DNA of 64,000 nucleotides from QIAW01 sp035487295 (GTDB taxonomy: Bacteria > Acidobacteriota > Terriglobia > Terriglobales > Acidobacteriaceae): NCBI GenBank assembly GCA_035487295.1, contig DATHMH010000044.1:1-64000 (forward strand), in the 5' to 3' direction. Under the pieces are notes generated by a model. It was not told the DNA's origin. It ran no database searches and saw only the letters and a program-made list of their open reading frames with translations. Below, in pieces: positions 1 through 6,838 of the stretch. Both the position numbers and the translations under genes were made by a program. The stretch's first letter is position 1. Each line of letters starts with the position of its first letter.

Positions 1-774
1 CAAATCGCGCCTGAATCTAAAAGGGCGCTGGCACAAGCTGCGTTCCCATTGGGCAATAAGCCGCCGTACTTTGGCAATCTCTTCGCGGCTGCACTGCTTC
101 TTTTGCACTGGCAAAACGTTATTGCCGGCGCGCAACTGAACTTTAGTACGCTGAATCACATCCCAAGCATGCCGCTGGCAATGTTCATGCTGCTCGTGGT
201 GAACGAAAATGAGCTCATAACGCACCACGTACCAAATGCCGTCGAGAATGCGATAGGCCCGTTTTTCATCAATCCAAAATCCCTCGACCGTCCGGTGTTG
301 CAGACTCTGTCTTCGCCGCTCGGCCGTGCTGGTTCGCCGGGCATAAGACAACAGGCCGGTACGAGAATGAACGTAAAACCCCTCTACCCATGGAGACCAA
401 TACCGCGATGCATGACTGGTCTTTATCCGGCCCTTCTCATCTTCAAAGCAATGCTGCTGCACCATCCGGTCCAGATGCTGAAAAACGTGGCGTCCGGTGA
501 CTTTGCGAACATCAAGGCCCCGGCGCAGCTCGCTATACACCTCGTTCCAAGGCCGCCCAAGGCTTTTTCGCAAAAACCCTTTCACCGGATTCAGAACATC
601 TGTGAATCCTTTGGGAGAAACATATTGGCGGCGACGGGCCGAAGAAACACGTTTTGGCTCATCTTCGTAGTCGCAACCGGCGATGTAGGGCAAACGCTTT
701 CCCCACTTCCGGCTGGAATCGCCTGAGCCATAGCGCTCACGCTCCACCACAATTTTGTGCATATCTGATCGCAT
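1..774 (-). CDS. Uncharacterised protein linked to a tRNA-like array (partial, C-terminus outside window)
   Basis: The minus strand is open from an ATG at 774 (alternative ATG at 762) to the left edge, giving at least 258 residues and no stop. The protein starts MRSDMHKIVVERERYGSG, is strongly basic, and contains LGRPWNEVYSEL around residue 80 and a GFYVHSRTGLLSY block around residue 140. I recall these blocks from a widespread family annotated only as hypothetical, often beginning MRxDMxKVIVERPR; this is memory, not a search. No catalytic motif, signal peptide or membrane segment is visible. The gene lies directly downstream of, and in the same orientation as, five tRNA-like elements, which suggests co-transcription and an RNA-related role. 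The plus-strand reading of the same DNA lacks such features. There is no clear Shine-Dalgarno sequence. Confidence 0.75.
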   Translation of the reverse strand, partial: MRSDMHKIVVERERYGSGDSSRKWGKRLPYIAGCDYEDEPKRVSSARRRQYVSPKGFTDVLNPVKGFLRKSLGRPWNEVYSELRRGLDVRKVTGRHVFQHLDRMVQQHCFEDEKGRIKTSHASRYWSPWVEGFYVHSRTGLLSYARRTSTAERRRQSLQHRTVEGFWIDEKRAYRILDGIWYVVRYELIFVHHEQHEHCQRHAWDVIQRTKVQLRAGNNVLPVQKKQCSREEIAKVRRLIAQWERSLCQRPFRFRRDL

Positions 775-796
775 ACAAACTTAATTTCATTTCTAA

Positions 797-831
797 GAAG
801 CACCTCGCGCTTCGGCTGTAATTTTTGTTTC
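797..831 (-). repeat. Spacer repeat copy 1 of the tRNA-like array
   Basis: On the minus strand this spacer follows element D. It carries AACAAAAAT, then CAGCCGAAGC, then a hairpin with stem GAAGC/GCTTC. The same order of blocks recurs after element C at 1006-1039, so element plus spacer appears to have been duplicated as a unit. Confidence 0.6.
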
Positions 832-991
832 GCCGGGGAACAAGCGAATAGAGTCTCGACTCGGGCGATTGCTCCACCAGGTACCTTGTACTTCGGGGCT
901 ACGCCCCCGTCCCTGGCGAGTCCTCTCCCGGCAGCTTCTCAGGCTGCGCGTCGTTCTTGGGAGAGAAGTAACTCTCTTCTACGCCACCGGC
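832..991 (-). ncRNA. tRNA-like element D (anticodon-like loop with GAG)
   Basis: Read on the minus strand, this 160-nt element starts GCCGGTGGCGTAGA and ends TTCCCCGGC, so its ends can pair GCCGG with CCGGC like an acceptor stem. After the head comes an AGAAG/CTTCT hairpin with the shared TTAC-TTC element. Next is a perfect 5-bp stem, GCAGC/GCTGC, holding a 7-nt loop CTGAGAA. That loop has U33, anticodon GAG and A37 in the proper anticodon-loop geometry. A GGGGC/GCCCC hairpin lies further 3'. No T-arm with a GTTCGA-type loop is present and it is much longer than a tRNA, so it is not a functional elongator tRNA. Confidence 0.6.
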
Positions 992-1005
992 AATAATTAA
1001 TTCTT

Positions 1006-1039
1006 GCGAAGCGTTCAGCTTCGGCTGCAGTTTTTGTTC
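1006..1039 (-). repeat. Spacer repeat copy 2 of the tRNA-like array
   Basis: This spacer follows element C on the minus strand and contains AACAAAAACT, CAGCCGAAGC and a 6-bp CGAAGC/GCTTCG hairpin. It matches the spacer at 797-831 in order and content. The hairpins have no T-tract behind them, so they are more likely processing or structural elements than terminators. Confidence 0.6.
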
Positions 1040-1041
1040 AA

Positions 1042-1121
1042 GCCGGGGAACGAGCGAAAGAGACTTGACTGACAAGGTCTCCCTCGCCAATCCAGAAGTA
1101 ACTCTTTTCTTCACCACCGGC
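1042..1121 (-). ncRNA. tRNA-like element C
   Basis: This is an 80-nt minus-strand element with head GCCGGTGGTGAAGA and tail TTCCCCGGC, whose ends pair GCCGG/CCGGC. A GAAG/CTTC hairpin occupies the D-arm position and carries the shared TTACTTC motif. The centre folds into a long hairpin, roughly GGCGAGGGAGA against TCTCTTTCGCT plus CTTG/CAAG with one bulge and a TCAGT loop. It has tRNA-like end pairing and size, but no recognisable T-loop. The head is shared with elements A, B and D, and the tail with D and E. Confidence 0.55.
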
Positions 1122-1213
1122 AAAAATGTTTTTACGGCAGAACTTTCAGGTTTCCATAGCGTTTTTTCTCTAAGAGGCGCGTACGTACCTCGGCTGATGG
1201 TTGATCTTTATAT

Positions 1214-1273
1214 CGGCCGGGGAACAAGCGACAAAGGCACGTTTAGGTGCTTCTACCACTGAGCTACACGGCC
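1214..1273 (-). ncRNA. tRNA-like element E (canonical D-arm, shared tail)
   Basis: The 60-nt minus-strand element begins GGCCGTGTAGCTCAGTGG, which is a textbook tRNA acceptor-plus-D-arm start. Its end CCCGGCC pairs with the beginning at six of seven positions. A GCAC/GTGC hairpin with loop CTAAAC sits where the anticodon arm should be. The T-arm is missing and is replaced by the TCGCTTGTTCCCCGGC tail found in elements C and D. It is therefore a shortened hybrid of a real tRNA 5' half and the array tail. Confidence 0.6.
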
Positions 1274-1279
1274 ATAAAA

Positions 1280-1350
1280 TGCCGCGGCAGGAATCGAACC
1301 TGCGACCACCCGCTTATCAGGCGAAGTATCCCTCGTCTACGCCACCGGCC
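1280..1350 (-). ncRNA. tRNA-like element B, tRNA-Ile(GAU)-like
   Basis: On the minus strand this 71-nt element has an anticodon arm TTCGC/GCGGG with loop CTGATAA, giving anticodon GAU, and a perfect T-arm GCAGG-TTCGATT-CCTGC. The acceptor stem is only partly paired (GCC outermost, mismatches inside). The D-arm region is replaced by the array head GGTGGCGTAGA followed by GGGATACTTC. No CCA is encoded. Only 6 nt separate it from element E. It is the most tRNA-like member and could be mistaken for a tRNA-Ile gene by a permissive search. Confidence 0.65.
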
Positions 1351-1428
1351 AAAACTTACGTTCACGGTCTGACACTTACCTTCCGGCATCAACGATCCGG
1401 CAAAAGCTGATCAGGGAACAGGTGAAAA

Positions 1429-1510
1429 CGGCGTTGGGGGAGTTGAACCCCCGCTGCGGTTAAGCAGTTCTGGCTGAGAGAAGTATCCGTTCTCTACGCC
1501 ACTGACCGGC
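1429..1510 (-). ncRNA. tRNA-like element A, tRNA-Leu(CAG)-like
   Basis: This minus-strand element has a perfect T-arm GGGGG-TTCAACT-CCCCC, a class II style variable arm (CTGC/GCAG) and a possible anticodon loop CTCAGCC (anticodon CAG) on a TTCT/AGAA stem. The 3' end AACGCCG pairs with TGGCGTA inside the array head rather than with the first bases, so the acceptor is shifted. A GAGAA/TTCTC hairpin with loop CGGATAC competes with the anticodon stem. These conflicts argue against a working tRNA. Confidence 0.6.
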
Positions 1511-1636
1511 TTTTGCGGCAGGTTAGCTGGGGGAAAAGATGGCTACGGGCTTAGTCGAGTAATAGTCGAAGGAACCGTGGCCTGCGCCACCCAGCGAACT
1601 TTGGTTATGGATCGTTTTAGCGGAAGATTCGTGCGT

Positions 1637-1729
1637 TTATTGCCACGAATACGGGAACGACGTCCGCAGGCGATCCACAGCGGTAATACCGCCGGACCTA
1701 AGTAACGAATTGTGTTTGCGTGACGTCAT
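1637..1729 (-). CDS. Possible 30-residue leader peptide upstream of the tRNA-like array
   Basis: A short minus-strand frame starts with ATG at 1729 and encodes a 30-residue basic peptide beginning MTSRKHNSLLRSGG. It lies about 23 nt after a plausible transcription start and about 127 nt before element A. A small TCCC/GGGA hairpin followed by ATTTTT lies between promoter and start codon. There is no good Shine-Dalgarno sequence and no family resemblance. The frame could be chance or simply part of a structured leader RNA. Confidence 0.2.
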   Translation of the reverse strand: MTSRKHNSLLRSGGITAVDRLRTSFPYSWQ

Positions 1730-1758
1730 AATAAAAATTCCCTTATTGGGAGGACTGT

Positions 1759-1787
1759 AGAATGCCACAGGCGCGGGATTTTTGCAA
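1759..1787 (-). promoter_or_regulatory. Candidate promoter for the tRNA-like array and linked gene
   Basis: On the minus strand, TTGCAA (1787-1782) is separated by exactly 17 bp from CATTCT (1764-1759), giving a start near 1752. The -35 is good and the -10 is poor. It faces the tRNA-like elements and is the best sigma-70-type candidate I could find upstream of them. I saw no -24/-12 sigma-54 pattern. Confidence 0.3.
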
Positions 1788-1911
1788 GAGAAAACAGCCG
1801 ACGGAGAAAAATTGCGATCGAAAAGCAGATGCAAAGCAGTGAATGGCCATTCATCATGCAGCAACAATTTAATTTGCTTAGAGAACGCAAGAAATCTTTT
1901 ACAGTACAGGC

Positions 1912-1946
1912 TTGACATACTATGTTATAGGTATAACATATATTGA
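1912..1946 (+). promoter_or_regulatory. chr cluster promoter with overlapping 9-bp inverted repeat operator
   Basis: TTGACA at 1912-1917 is followed by a perfect inverted repeat at 1921-1940, arms TATGTTATA and TATAACATA around a GG centre. Candidate -10 hexamers (TATAAC at 1932, AACATA at 1935, TATATT at 1939) all lie within or against the repeat. The chrB ATG at 1947 is so close that the mRNA is probably leaderless or nearly so. A bound repressor would block the promoter. ChrB, encoded directly downstream, is the obvious candidate because ChrB proteins are chromate-sensing regulators in other bacteria. Confidence 0.6.
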
Positions 1947-2876
1947 ATGCCTGTATCGCATAAACGCGAGACGCCCTGGCTCTTACTGGTCTTCAGTCTT
2001 CCCCTTAAGCAAGCCAGCCAGCGCGTGGAAGTCTGGCGCAAGCTGCAGCGCTATGGCGGACTTCAACTCGGCAGCTCAGGTTACGTGCTTCCTCACACCC
2101 CTGCTAATCTGGAGCACTTTGAGTGGTTGGCGGCGTTCATCCGCAAATACAAAGGACAGGCTTCGGTCTTGGAAGTCCAATCCATTGACGACATGCCCTC
2201 GGAAAAGCTGACAAAACTGTTTAATGAGGCCCGCGCGCGTGATTATGAACTTCTCATGCGGGTGTTGAAGAAGCTGGGCTCCAAGTCGGGGGCTTTGACT
2301 TCCAGGCGGCTGACGCGTGTGCGCCAGCGCTTTCAGGAGATCATAGCCATTGATTTTTTTAACAGCCCCCTGCGCAGCCGCGTAGAGAATCTTCTGGCGA
2401 GAGCAACCGAAACAGAAAGTGAAGAGGTCCGTGCAAAACGAGGCAAGCGCTCAAGCAAGGAATATATGGGCCGCATCTGGATGACGCGCCACCGGCCTGG
2501 CATTGACCGCGTTTCTTCCGCCTGGTTGATCAAGACCTTCATTGATCCCAAGGCGAAGTTTATTTTTGGCAGCGATCCCGCCGCGCAACCCGAAGCCATT
2601 CCCTTTGACATGTTCCACGCCGAGGGCTTTGGCCATCGCGGGAATGACTGCACCTTTGAAACGCTGGTCAAAGAATTCGGCATCGCCGATCCCAAGGCGG
2701 TCGCTATCAGCCAGATGATTCACGACGCCGATCTGGGAGATGAAAAATTCGCGCGAACCGAAGGCACCGGCCTCGACCGGGTGCTCATCGGATGGGCGCA
2801 GCAGGGAATTTCTGACGATGAGATTCTGCATCGTGGCATGCAACTGATTGAAGGGCTTTATCACGCATTGAGTTAA
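1947..2876 (+). CDS. chrB: ChrB, chromate resistance/sensing protein
   Basis: This 309-residue protein has the two-part ChrB layout. The N-terminal half (about residues 5-140, with LLVFSLPLKQASQRVEVWRK) resembles the ChrB N-terminal region. The C-terminal half (about 170-305, with RHRPGIDRVSSAWLIKTFID, DMFHAEGFGHRGNDCTFE and IHDADLGDEKF) is the chromate-resistance domain. In Cupriavidus and Ochrobactrum, ChrB acts as a chromate-responsive regulator of chrA. Here it opens a five-gene plus-strand cluster that ends in chrA, and an inverted repeat overlaps its promoter. The ATG at 1947 is chosen because it sits just after the promoter; no Shine-Dalgarno sequence is visible. Confidence 0.88.
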   Translation: MPVSHKRETPWLLLVFSLPLKQASQRVEVWRKLQRYGGLQLGSSGYVLPHTPANLEHFEWLAAFIRKYKGQASVLEVQSIDDMPSEKLTKLFNEARARDYELLMRVLKKLGSKSGALTSRRLTRVRQRFQEIIAIDFFNSPLRSRVENLLARATETESEEVRAKRGKRSSKEYMGRIWMTRHRPGIDRVSSAWLIKTFIDPKAKFIFGSDPAAQPEAIPFDMFHAEGFGHRGNDCTFETLVKEFGIADPKAVAISQMIHDADLGDEKFARTEGTGLDRVLIGWAQQGISDDEILHRGMQLIEGLYHALS

Positions 2877-2940
2877 ATATTTTTATCCCCGGCGCAGAAC
2901 AAATGCGCCTAAAAAATCAAATATCAAAGCGGAGACCGTC

Positions 2941-3915
2941 ATGACCAACCGGCTATTCACATTAAAACGGCGCAGTAACTTCACAACGATCAACCTAACC
3001 AAAATGGGAATCACCTGCCTTCTACTGCTTGCTTGTACGCTTGGCTTATCGGCCCAAAGCCAAAATAAAGAAGCCAAACCCGACGCCGCGGAAGATCCGC
3101 AATGGAAGGCTGTCGAAGAGACCCTGGGCAGGCCGGGGCAGGTTCAACCGGATGGTGTGCTCAAGTTTGGGATGCCACGCCGCGACCTGAAAGTTTCTGT
3201 GGCCGGAGTCGAGGTCAAGCCGGGGTTCGCGCTTGGCTCCTGGGCTGCGTTTAAGAAATCAGGAAGCGACGCTATGGTCATGGGCGACCTGGTGCTGGTG
3301 GAAAACGAAGTTGCTCCCGTGATGGCGAAGCTTCAGGCAGAGGGCCTTGAGATCACCGCGCTGCACAATCACCTGCTGGGCGAGACCCCGCGAATCATGT
3401 ATATGCACATTGGCGGACACGGCGATGCGGTGAAGCTGGCGGAAAGCTTGAAGGACGTCCTGGCGCTCACCGGGACTCCCCCGCCGGCGCCTAGCGCCAC
3501 GAGTGCGCCCGCTGCAGAAATTGGCATTGACACTAAGAAGCTCGGCGAAATCATTGGCCGCGCCGGAAAGGTGAATGGGGGAATCCTGCAATTCGCCGTG
3601 CCACGGGCCGAACATATTACGCAGGGCGACATGATAATTCCGAACTCTATGGGCATCAGCACGGCTATCAACTTCCAGCCGACGGGTGACGGACGGGCCG
3701 CAATCACTGGCGACTTCGTTCTTCTGGGGAAAGAAGTCAATCCTGTAATTAAGGCGCTGCGCGAAAACGGCATCGCTGTCACGGCAGTGCATAACCACAT
3801 GCTGATGGAGGAGCCGCGCCTGTTCTTCATGCATTTTTGGGCGAATGACGACGCGCTCAAGCTGGCCAAAGGATTGCGCGCCGCCCTTGATCAAACCAAT
3901 TCGGCCAAGCCTTAA
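2941..3915 (+). CDS. DUF1259 (LppY/LpqO-type) secreted protein, two repeats
   Basis: The 324-residue product has a cleavable signal (hydrophobic stretch about 22-38, then LSAQS) and two DUF1259 copies of about 130 residues. The first contains LHNHLLGETPRIMYMHIGGHGD and the second VHNHMLMEEPRLFFMHFWANDD. A proline/alanine linker joins them at about residues 180-195. The repeated HNH and MH positions look like conserved functional histidines, but the biochemical role of the family is not established. It follows chrB after 64 bp and precedes peptidase E by 18 bp. I recall DUF1259 genes beside chr genes in other bacteria. An internal ATG at 3004 would give a shorter signal peptide. Confidence 0.8.
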   Translation: MTNRLFTLKRRSNFTTINLTKMGITCLLLLACTLGLSAQSQNKEAKPDAAEDPQWKAVEETLGRPGQVQPDGVLKFGMPRRDLKVSVAGVEVKPGFALGSWAAFKKSGSDAMVMGDLVLVENEVAPVMAKLQAEGLEITALHNHLLGETPRIMYMHIGGHGDAVKLAESLKDVLALTGTPPPAPSATSAPAAEIGIDTKKLGEIIGRAGKVNGGILQFAVPRAEHITQGDMIIPNSMGISTAINFQPTGDGRAAITGDFVLLGKEVNPVIKALRENGIAVTAVHNHMLMEEPRLFFMHFWANDDALKLAKGLRAALDQTNSAKP

Positions 3916-3933
3916 TAAAGCAGGAGGTCAGGA

Positions 3934-4647
3934 ATGCCGAAGAAAATCTTGCTGATCAGCAGCTCTACCGTGTATGGCCGGGGATATCTCGATCATGTAG
4001 AAGAAGAGATCCGTGGATTTCTGGGAGACGTGAAAGAAGTTTTGTTTGTTCCCTTCGCACAGCATGATCTGAATGCTTATGAGGCAACGGCACAAAAGCG
4101 ATTTCAGAGGATGGGTTATCAACTCAAATCCGTTCACCATTACGATGACATGCCCGAGGCTGCCAATTCAGCACGGGCAATTTTTATTGGCGGCGGTAAT
4201 ACATTTCGCTTGTTGAAAGGTCTGTACGATGCTCGCATTCTGAATCAAATCCACGAGCGCGTGGAAGCCGGCGTTCCTTACATCGGCTCCAGCGCGGGTT
4301 CCATCGTGGCTTGTCCTACTCTCAAGACCACCAAGGACATGCCAGTGGTACAGCCACCTTCGTTCGATGCTCTGCGGCTGGTTGATTTCCAAATCAGCCC
4401 GCACTATCTCGATCCTGACCCTGCTTCCACTCACATGGGCGAGACCCAAGAGGAGCGAATCAACCAGTTCCTCGAAGAGAACGACAGGGCGGTCATTGGC
4501 CTGCGGGAGGGTACGCTGCTGCGGATCGAAAATGGGGGAATCCTGCTGAAGGGCTCCACGCGGGCCCGCATTTTCCGGCGCGGACATGCGCCGGTTGAAA
4601 AAGAGCCTGGGCTGCGGCTCGACGAGCTTCTTCATGCACAAAACTGA
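3934..4647 (+). CDS. pepE: Peptidase E, alpha-aspartyl dipeptidase (family S51)
   Basis: The 237-residue protein matches PepE over its whole length and keeps the residues of the Salmonella enzyme at identical positions: nucleophile Ser120 in GSSAG, Asp135, and His157 in ISPHYLD. The FIGGGNTFRLL loop is also typical. PepE hydrolyses dipeptides with N-terminal aspartate in the cytoplasm. A strong AGGAGG lies just before the ATG. It is placed between a DUF1259 gene and an ornithine cyclodeaminase-family gene in the chr cluster and overlaps the latter by 14 bp. Why a dipeptidase belongs here is not evident from the sequence. Confidence 0.9.
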   Translation: MPKKILLISSSTVYGRGYLDHVEEEIRGFLGDVKEVLFVPFAQHDLNAYEATAQKRFQRMGYQLKSVHHYDDMPEAANSARAIFIGGGNTFRLLKGLYDARILNQIHERVEAGVPYIGSSAGSIVACPTLKTTKDMPVVQPPSFDALRLVDFQISPHYLDPDPASTHMGETQEERINQFLEENDRAVIGLREGTLLRIENGGILLKGSTRARIFRRGHAPVEKEPGLRLDELLHAQN

Positions 4648-5641
4648 TACGAGCGCAGGCAGCTTGTTGCTGGACCGCCGCGAGATCGCGGGTTTGTTGA
4701 CTCTGGAGACGTGTATTGCCGCTGTGGAGCGCGCCTTTCTCTTGTACGGGCAAGGCGCCACCTCGCCGCCCGGAATTTTAGGAATTCATGCCAGCGATGG
4801 CGGATTTCACATTAAAGCCGGGCTGTTGAAAACCAACAAAAGTTATTTTGCCGCAAAGCTGAATGCAAACTTCGTGGAGAATACCAGGCGCTTTGGATTG
4901 CCCCTGATCCAGGGGTTGATTCTGCTGTGCGATGGCGAGAACGGATATCCGCTTGCCGTCATGGATTCAACCGAGATCACGATAAAACGGACCGGGGCTG
5001 CTACGGCTATCGCAGCAAAATATCTTGCGCGGCCCGACTCCAAAGTTGCGACCATTTGCGGATGCGGCAATCAGGGCCGGGTTCAGCTCCGGGCAATCAA
5101 AACCGTTCTCCCCATCGAGCAGTCCTTTGCTTTTGATGCAGACCGCACGCACGCCATGACTTTTGCAGCAGAGCTTTCTTCTGAGCTGCAAATACGGATT
5201 CAACCGACCGACGACCTGCCCTCAGCCCTCAAGCGCAGCGACGTTTGCGTGACTTGCACTCCGGCAAAGCGCTACCTGATTCAATCGCAGGATGTGCCGG
5301 CAGGAATGTTTATTGCGGGCGTAGGCGCCGATAATCCTGAAAAACAGGAACTCGACCCCGCGCTCATGGCTTCGAGCAAAGTTGTTGCCGACGTTCTTGA
5401 ACAATGCGCCACCATTGGCGACCTGCATCATGCTTTGGAGAAAGGACTGCTACAAAAAACTCAAGTCCATGCAGAGCTGGGAGAGATTGTTGCCGGCAAA
5501 AAGCCCGGCCGTACGTCGCGCGAAGAGATCACAATCTTCGACAGCACGGGCATGGCCTTGCAGGATGTCGCCGCCGCCATCGAAGTCTATGAAAAAGCTT
5601 TGCAGACCGGGACCGGCGTCAGAAAAAATTTCCTGAATTGA
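4634..5641 (+). CDS. Ornithine cyclodeaminase / mu-crystallin family protein
   Basis: From the ATG at 4634 the product has 335 residues. It contains the family's Rossmann region ATICGCGNQGRVQLRAI (GxGxQ motif, about 137-153), the substrate-side segment STEITIKRTGAATAIAAKYL and the C-terminal DSTGMALQDVAAA. The family includes ornithine cyclodeaminase, alanine dehydrogenase and ketimine reductases, so the substrate is unknown. The longer frame from 4586 is rejected because its first 16 residues lie inside pepE and do not match the family. The 14-bp overlap with pepE implies translational coupling. chrA follows after 32 bp. Confidence 0.82.
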   Translation: MHKTDTSAGSLLLDRREIAGLLTLETCIAAVERAFLLYGQGATSPPGILGIHASDGGFHIKAGLLKTNKSYFAAKLNANFVENTRRFGLPLIQGLILLCDGENGYPLAVMDSTEITIKRTGAATAIAAKYLARPDSKVATICGCGNQGRVQLRAIKTVLPIEQSFAFDADRTHAMTFAAELSSELQIRIQPTDDLPSALKRSDVCVTCTPAKRYLIQSQDVPAGMFIAGVGADNPEKQELDPALMASSKVVADVLEQCATIGDLHHALEKGLLQKTQVHAELGEIVAGKKPGRTSREEITIFDSTGMALQDVAAAIEVYEKALQTGTGVRKNFLN

Positions 5642-5673
5642 ATTGAACTCAAGAGAGGCAACCGATAAACCCA

Positions 5674-6822
5674 ATGGAGCGCACCGATTCAACCGCTGAG
5701 CGCTGCAGCCTATGGGAGCTGGTTGCATATTTTCTCCGCCTGGGAACGCTTGGTTTTGGAGGACCGATTGCGCTCGCGGGCTCCATGCAGCGCGATCTGG
5801 TGGAAGAGCGCAAGTGGATTGATAAGCAGGATTACATCGAAGGACTCGCCTTCTCGCAGCTTGCCCCCGGCCCATTGGCGGCCCAACTGGCAATTTATCT
5901 GGGATACATCCGTGCTGGAATTTTGGGGGCCACACTGGTCGGCGTTTCGTTTGTTCTGCCTTCGTTTCTCATGGTCCTCGGCTTGTCGGCAGCTTACGTG
6001 AAATATGGCGGCCTGCCATGGATGCAAGCCCTCTTTTATGGAATCGGCGCTGCAGTGATTGGAATTATTGCCCGCTCCGCCACAAAGCTTGCCAAGACCA
6101 CTTTGGGAAAAGACAAGTTGTTGTGGGTGATTGCCGCTGTCCTGGCAATATCCACCGCGGTCACACAGCGTGAGATCATCTGGCTCTTTTTTGCCGGTGG
6201 CGCGGTTGCGTTGCTGGTAAAAGCTTTTCCCAGGAAATTGCCCAGTGCTTCGGCCGCTTCCGGCAAGGTATTTGCATTGCTGGGGATTTTTCCGGCTGCG
6301 GCAAAATCATGGGAGGTACTGTTGTTCTTCGCCAAGGCCGGATTTTTTGTCTTCGGCAGCGGGCTCGCGATTGTGCCCTTTCTTCACGGAGGCGTGGTGC
6401 AAGACCATCACTGGCTGAATGAACGCCAATTTATTGATGCGGTGGCCATCGCCATGATCACGCCCGGTCCGGTGGTGATCACGGTGGCGTTCATTGGCTT
6501 TCTGGTGGGAGGGATTTACGGAGCTGTCGCCGCCGCGGTTGGCGTCTTTCTTCCCGTGTACCTGATGGTGATCGTAGTGGCACCCTATTACAGGCGTTAT
6601 TCCAAGAATCCGCATCTCAACGCATTTGTTCGCGGAGTAACGGCTGCAGCAGTGGGTGCAATCGCAGGCGCAGTTTTCGTTCTGGGCCGGCACGCAATTC
6701 ATGATGTGCCGACCTCGCTGATTGCACTACTGTCGTTGTCTGTACTTTGGCGGTGGAGGGTACCAGAGCCCGCAATCATCGTAGCAGCGGGTATTGCCGG
6801 GCTCATTTTTTACAAAGGATGA
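5674..6822 (+). CDS. chrA: ChrA, chromate transporter (CHR family, two-domain)
   Basis: The 382-residue integral membrane protein is a fused long-chain ChrA. The N-terminal CHR domain carries LGTLGFGGPIAL and AFSQLAPGPLAAQLAIYLGY. The C-terminal copy repeats the pattern with GFFVFGSGLAIVPFLHGGVV and AMITPGPVVITVAFIGFLVGG. About ten hydrophobic segments are visible. ChrA exports chromate from the cytoplasm. It is the last gene of the plus-strand cluster begun by chrB. GAGAGG lies about 12 bases before the ATG. It converges with tatA, leaving only 16 bp between stop codons. Confidence 0.93.
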   Translation: MERTDSTAERCSLWELVAYFLRLGTLGFGGPIALAGSMQRDLVEERKWIDKQDYIEGLAFSQLAPGPLAAQLAIYLGYIRAGILGATLVGVSFVLPSFLMVLGLSAAYVKYGGLPWMQALFYGIGAAVIGIIARSATKLAKTTLGKDKLLWVIAAVLAISTAVTQREIIWLFFAGGAVALLVKAFPRKLPSASAASGKVFALLGIFPAAAKSWEVLLFFAKAGFFVFGSGLAIVPFLHGGVVQDHHWLNERQFIDAVAIAMITPGPVVITVAFIGFLVGGIYGAVAAAVGVFLPVYLMVIVVAPYYRRYSKNPHLNAFVRGVTAAAVGAIAGAVFVLGRHAIHDVPTSLIALLSLSVLWRWRVPEPAIIVAAGIAGLIFYKG

Positions 6823-6838
6823 CTTTTATCGAATTGCT

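Noticed and set aside
49..726. 225-codon plus-strand frame at the left edge
   Set aside because: It is antisense to the minus-strand gene 774-1, which has recalled family blocks and continues past the edge. The plus frame has no motif and an odd composition.
1280..1350. A functional tRNA-Ile(GAU) gene
   Set aside because: The T-arm and anticodon arm are good, but the acceptor stem has mismatches, the D-arm is replaced by the array head and CCA is not encoded. I treat it as a tRNA-like element.
899..1410. Short open frames of 65-74 codons on both strands within the tRNA-like array
   Set aside because: They overlap structured RNA elements, lack ribosome-binding sites and show no protein-like pattern.
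1730..1918. Longer 93-codon form of the leader frame
   Set aside because: The extension would run through the candidate promoter and into the chrB promoter region. Only the last 30 codons are kept as a weak possibility.
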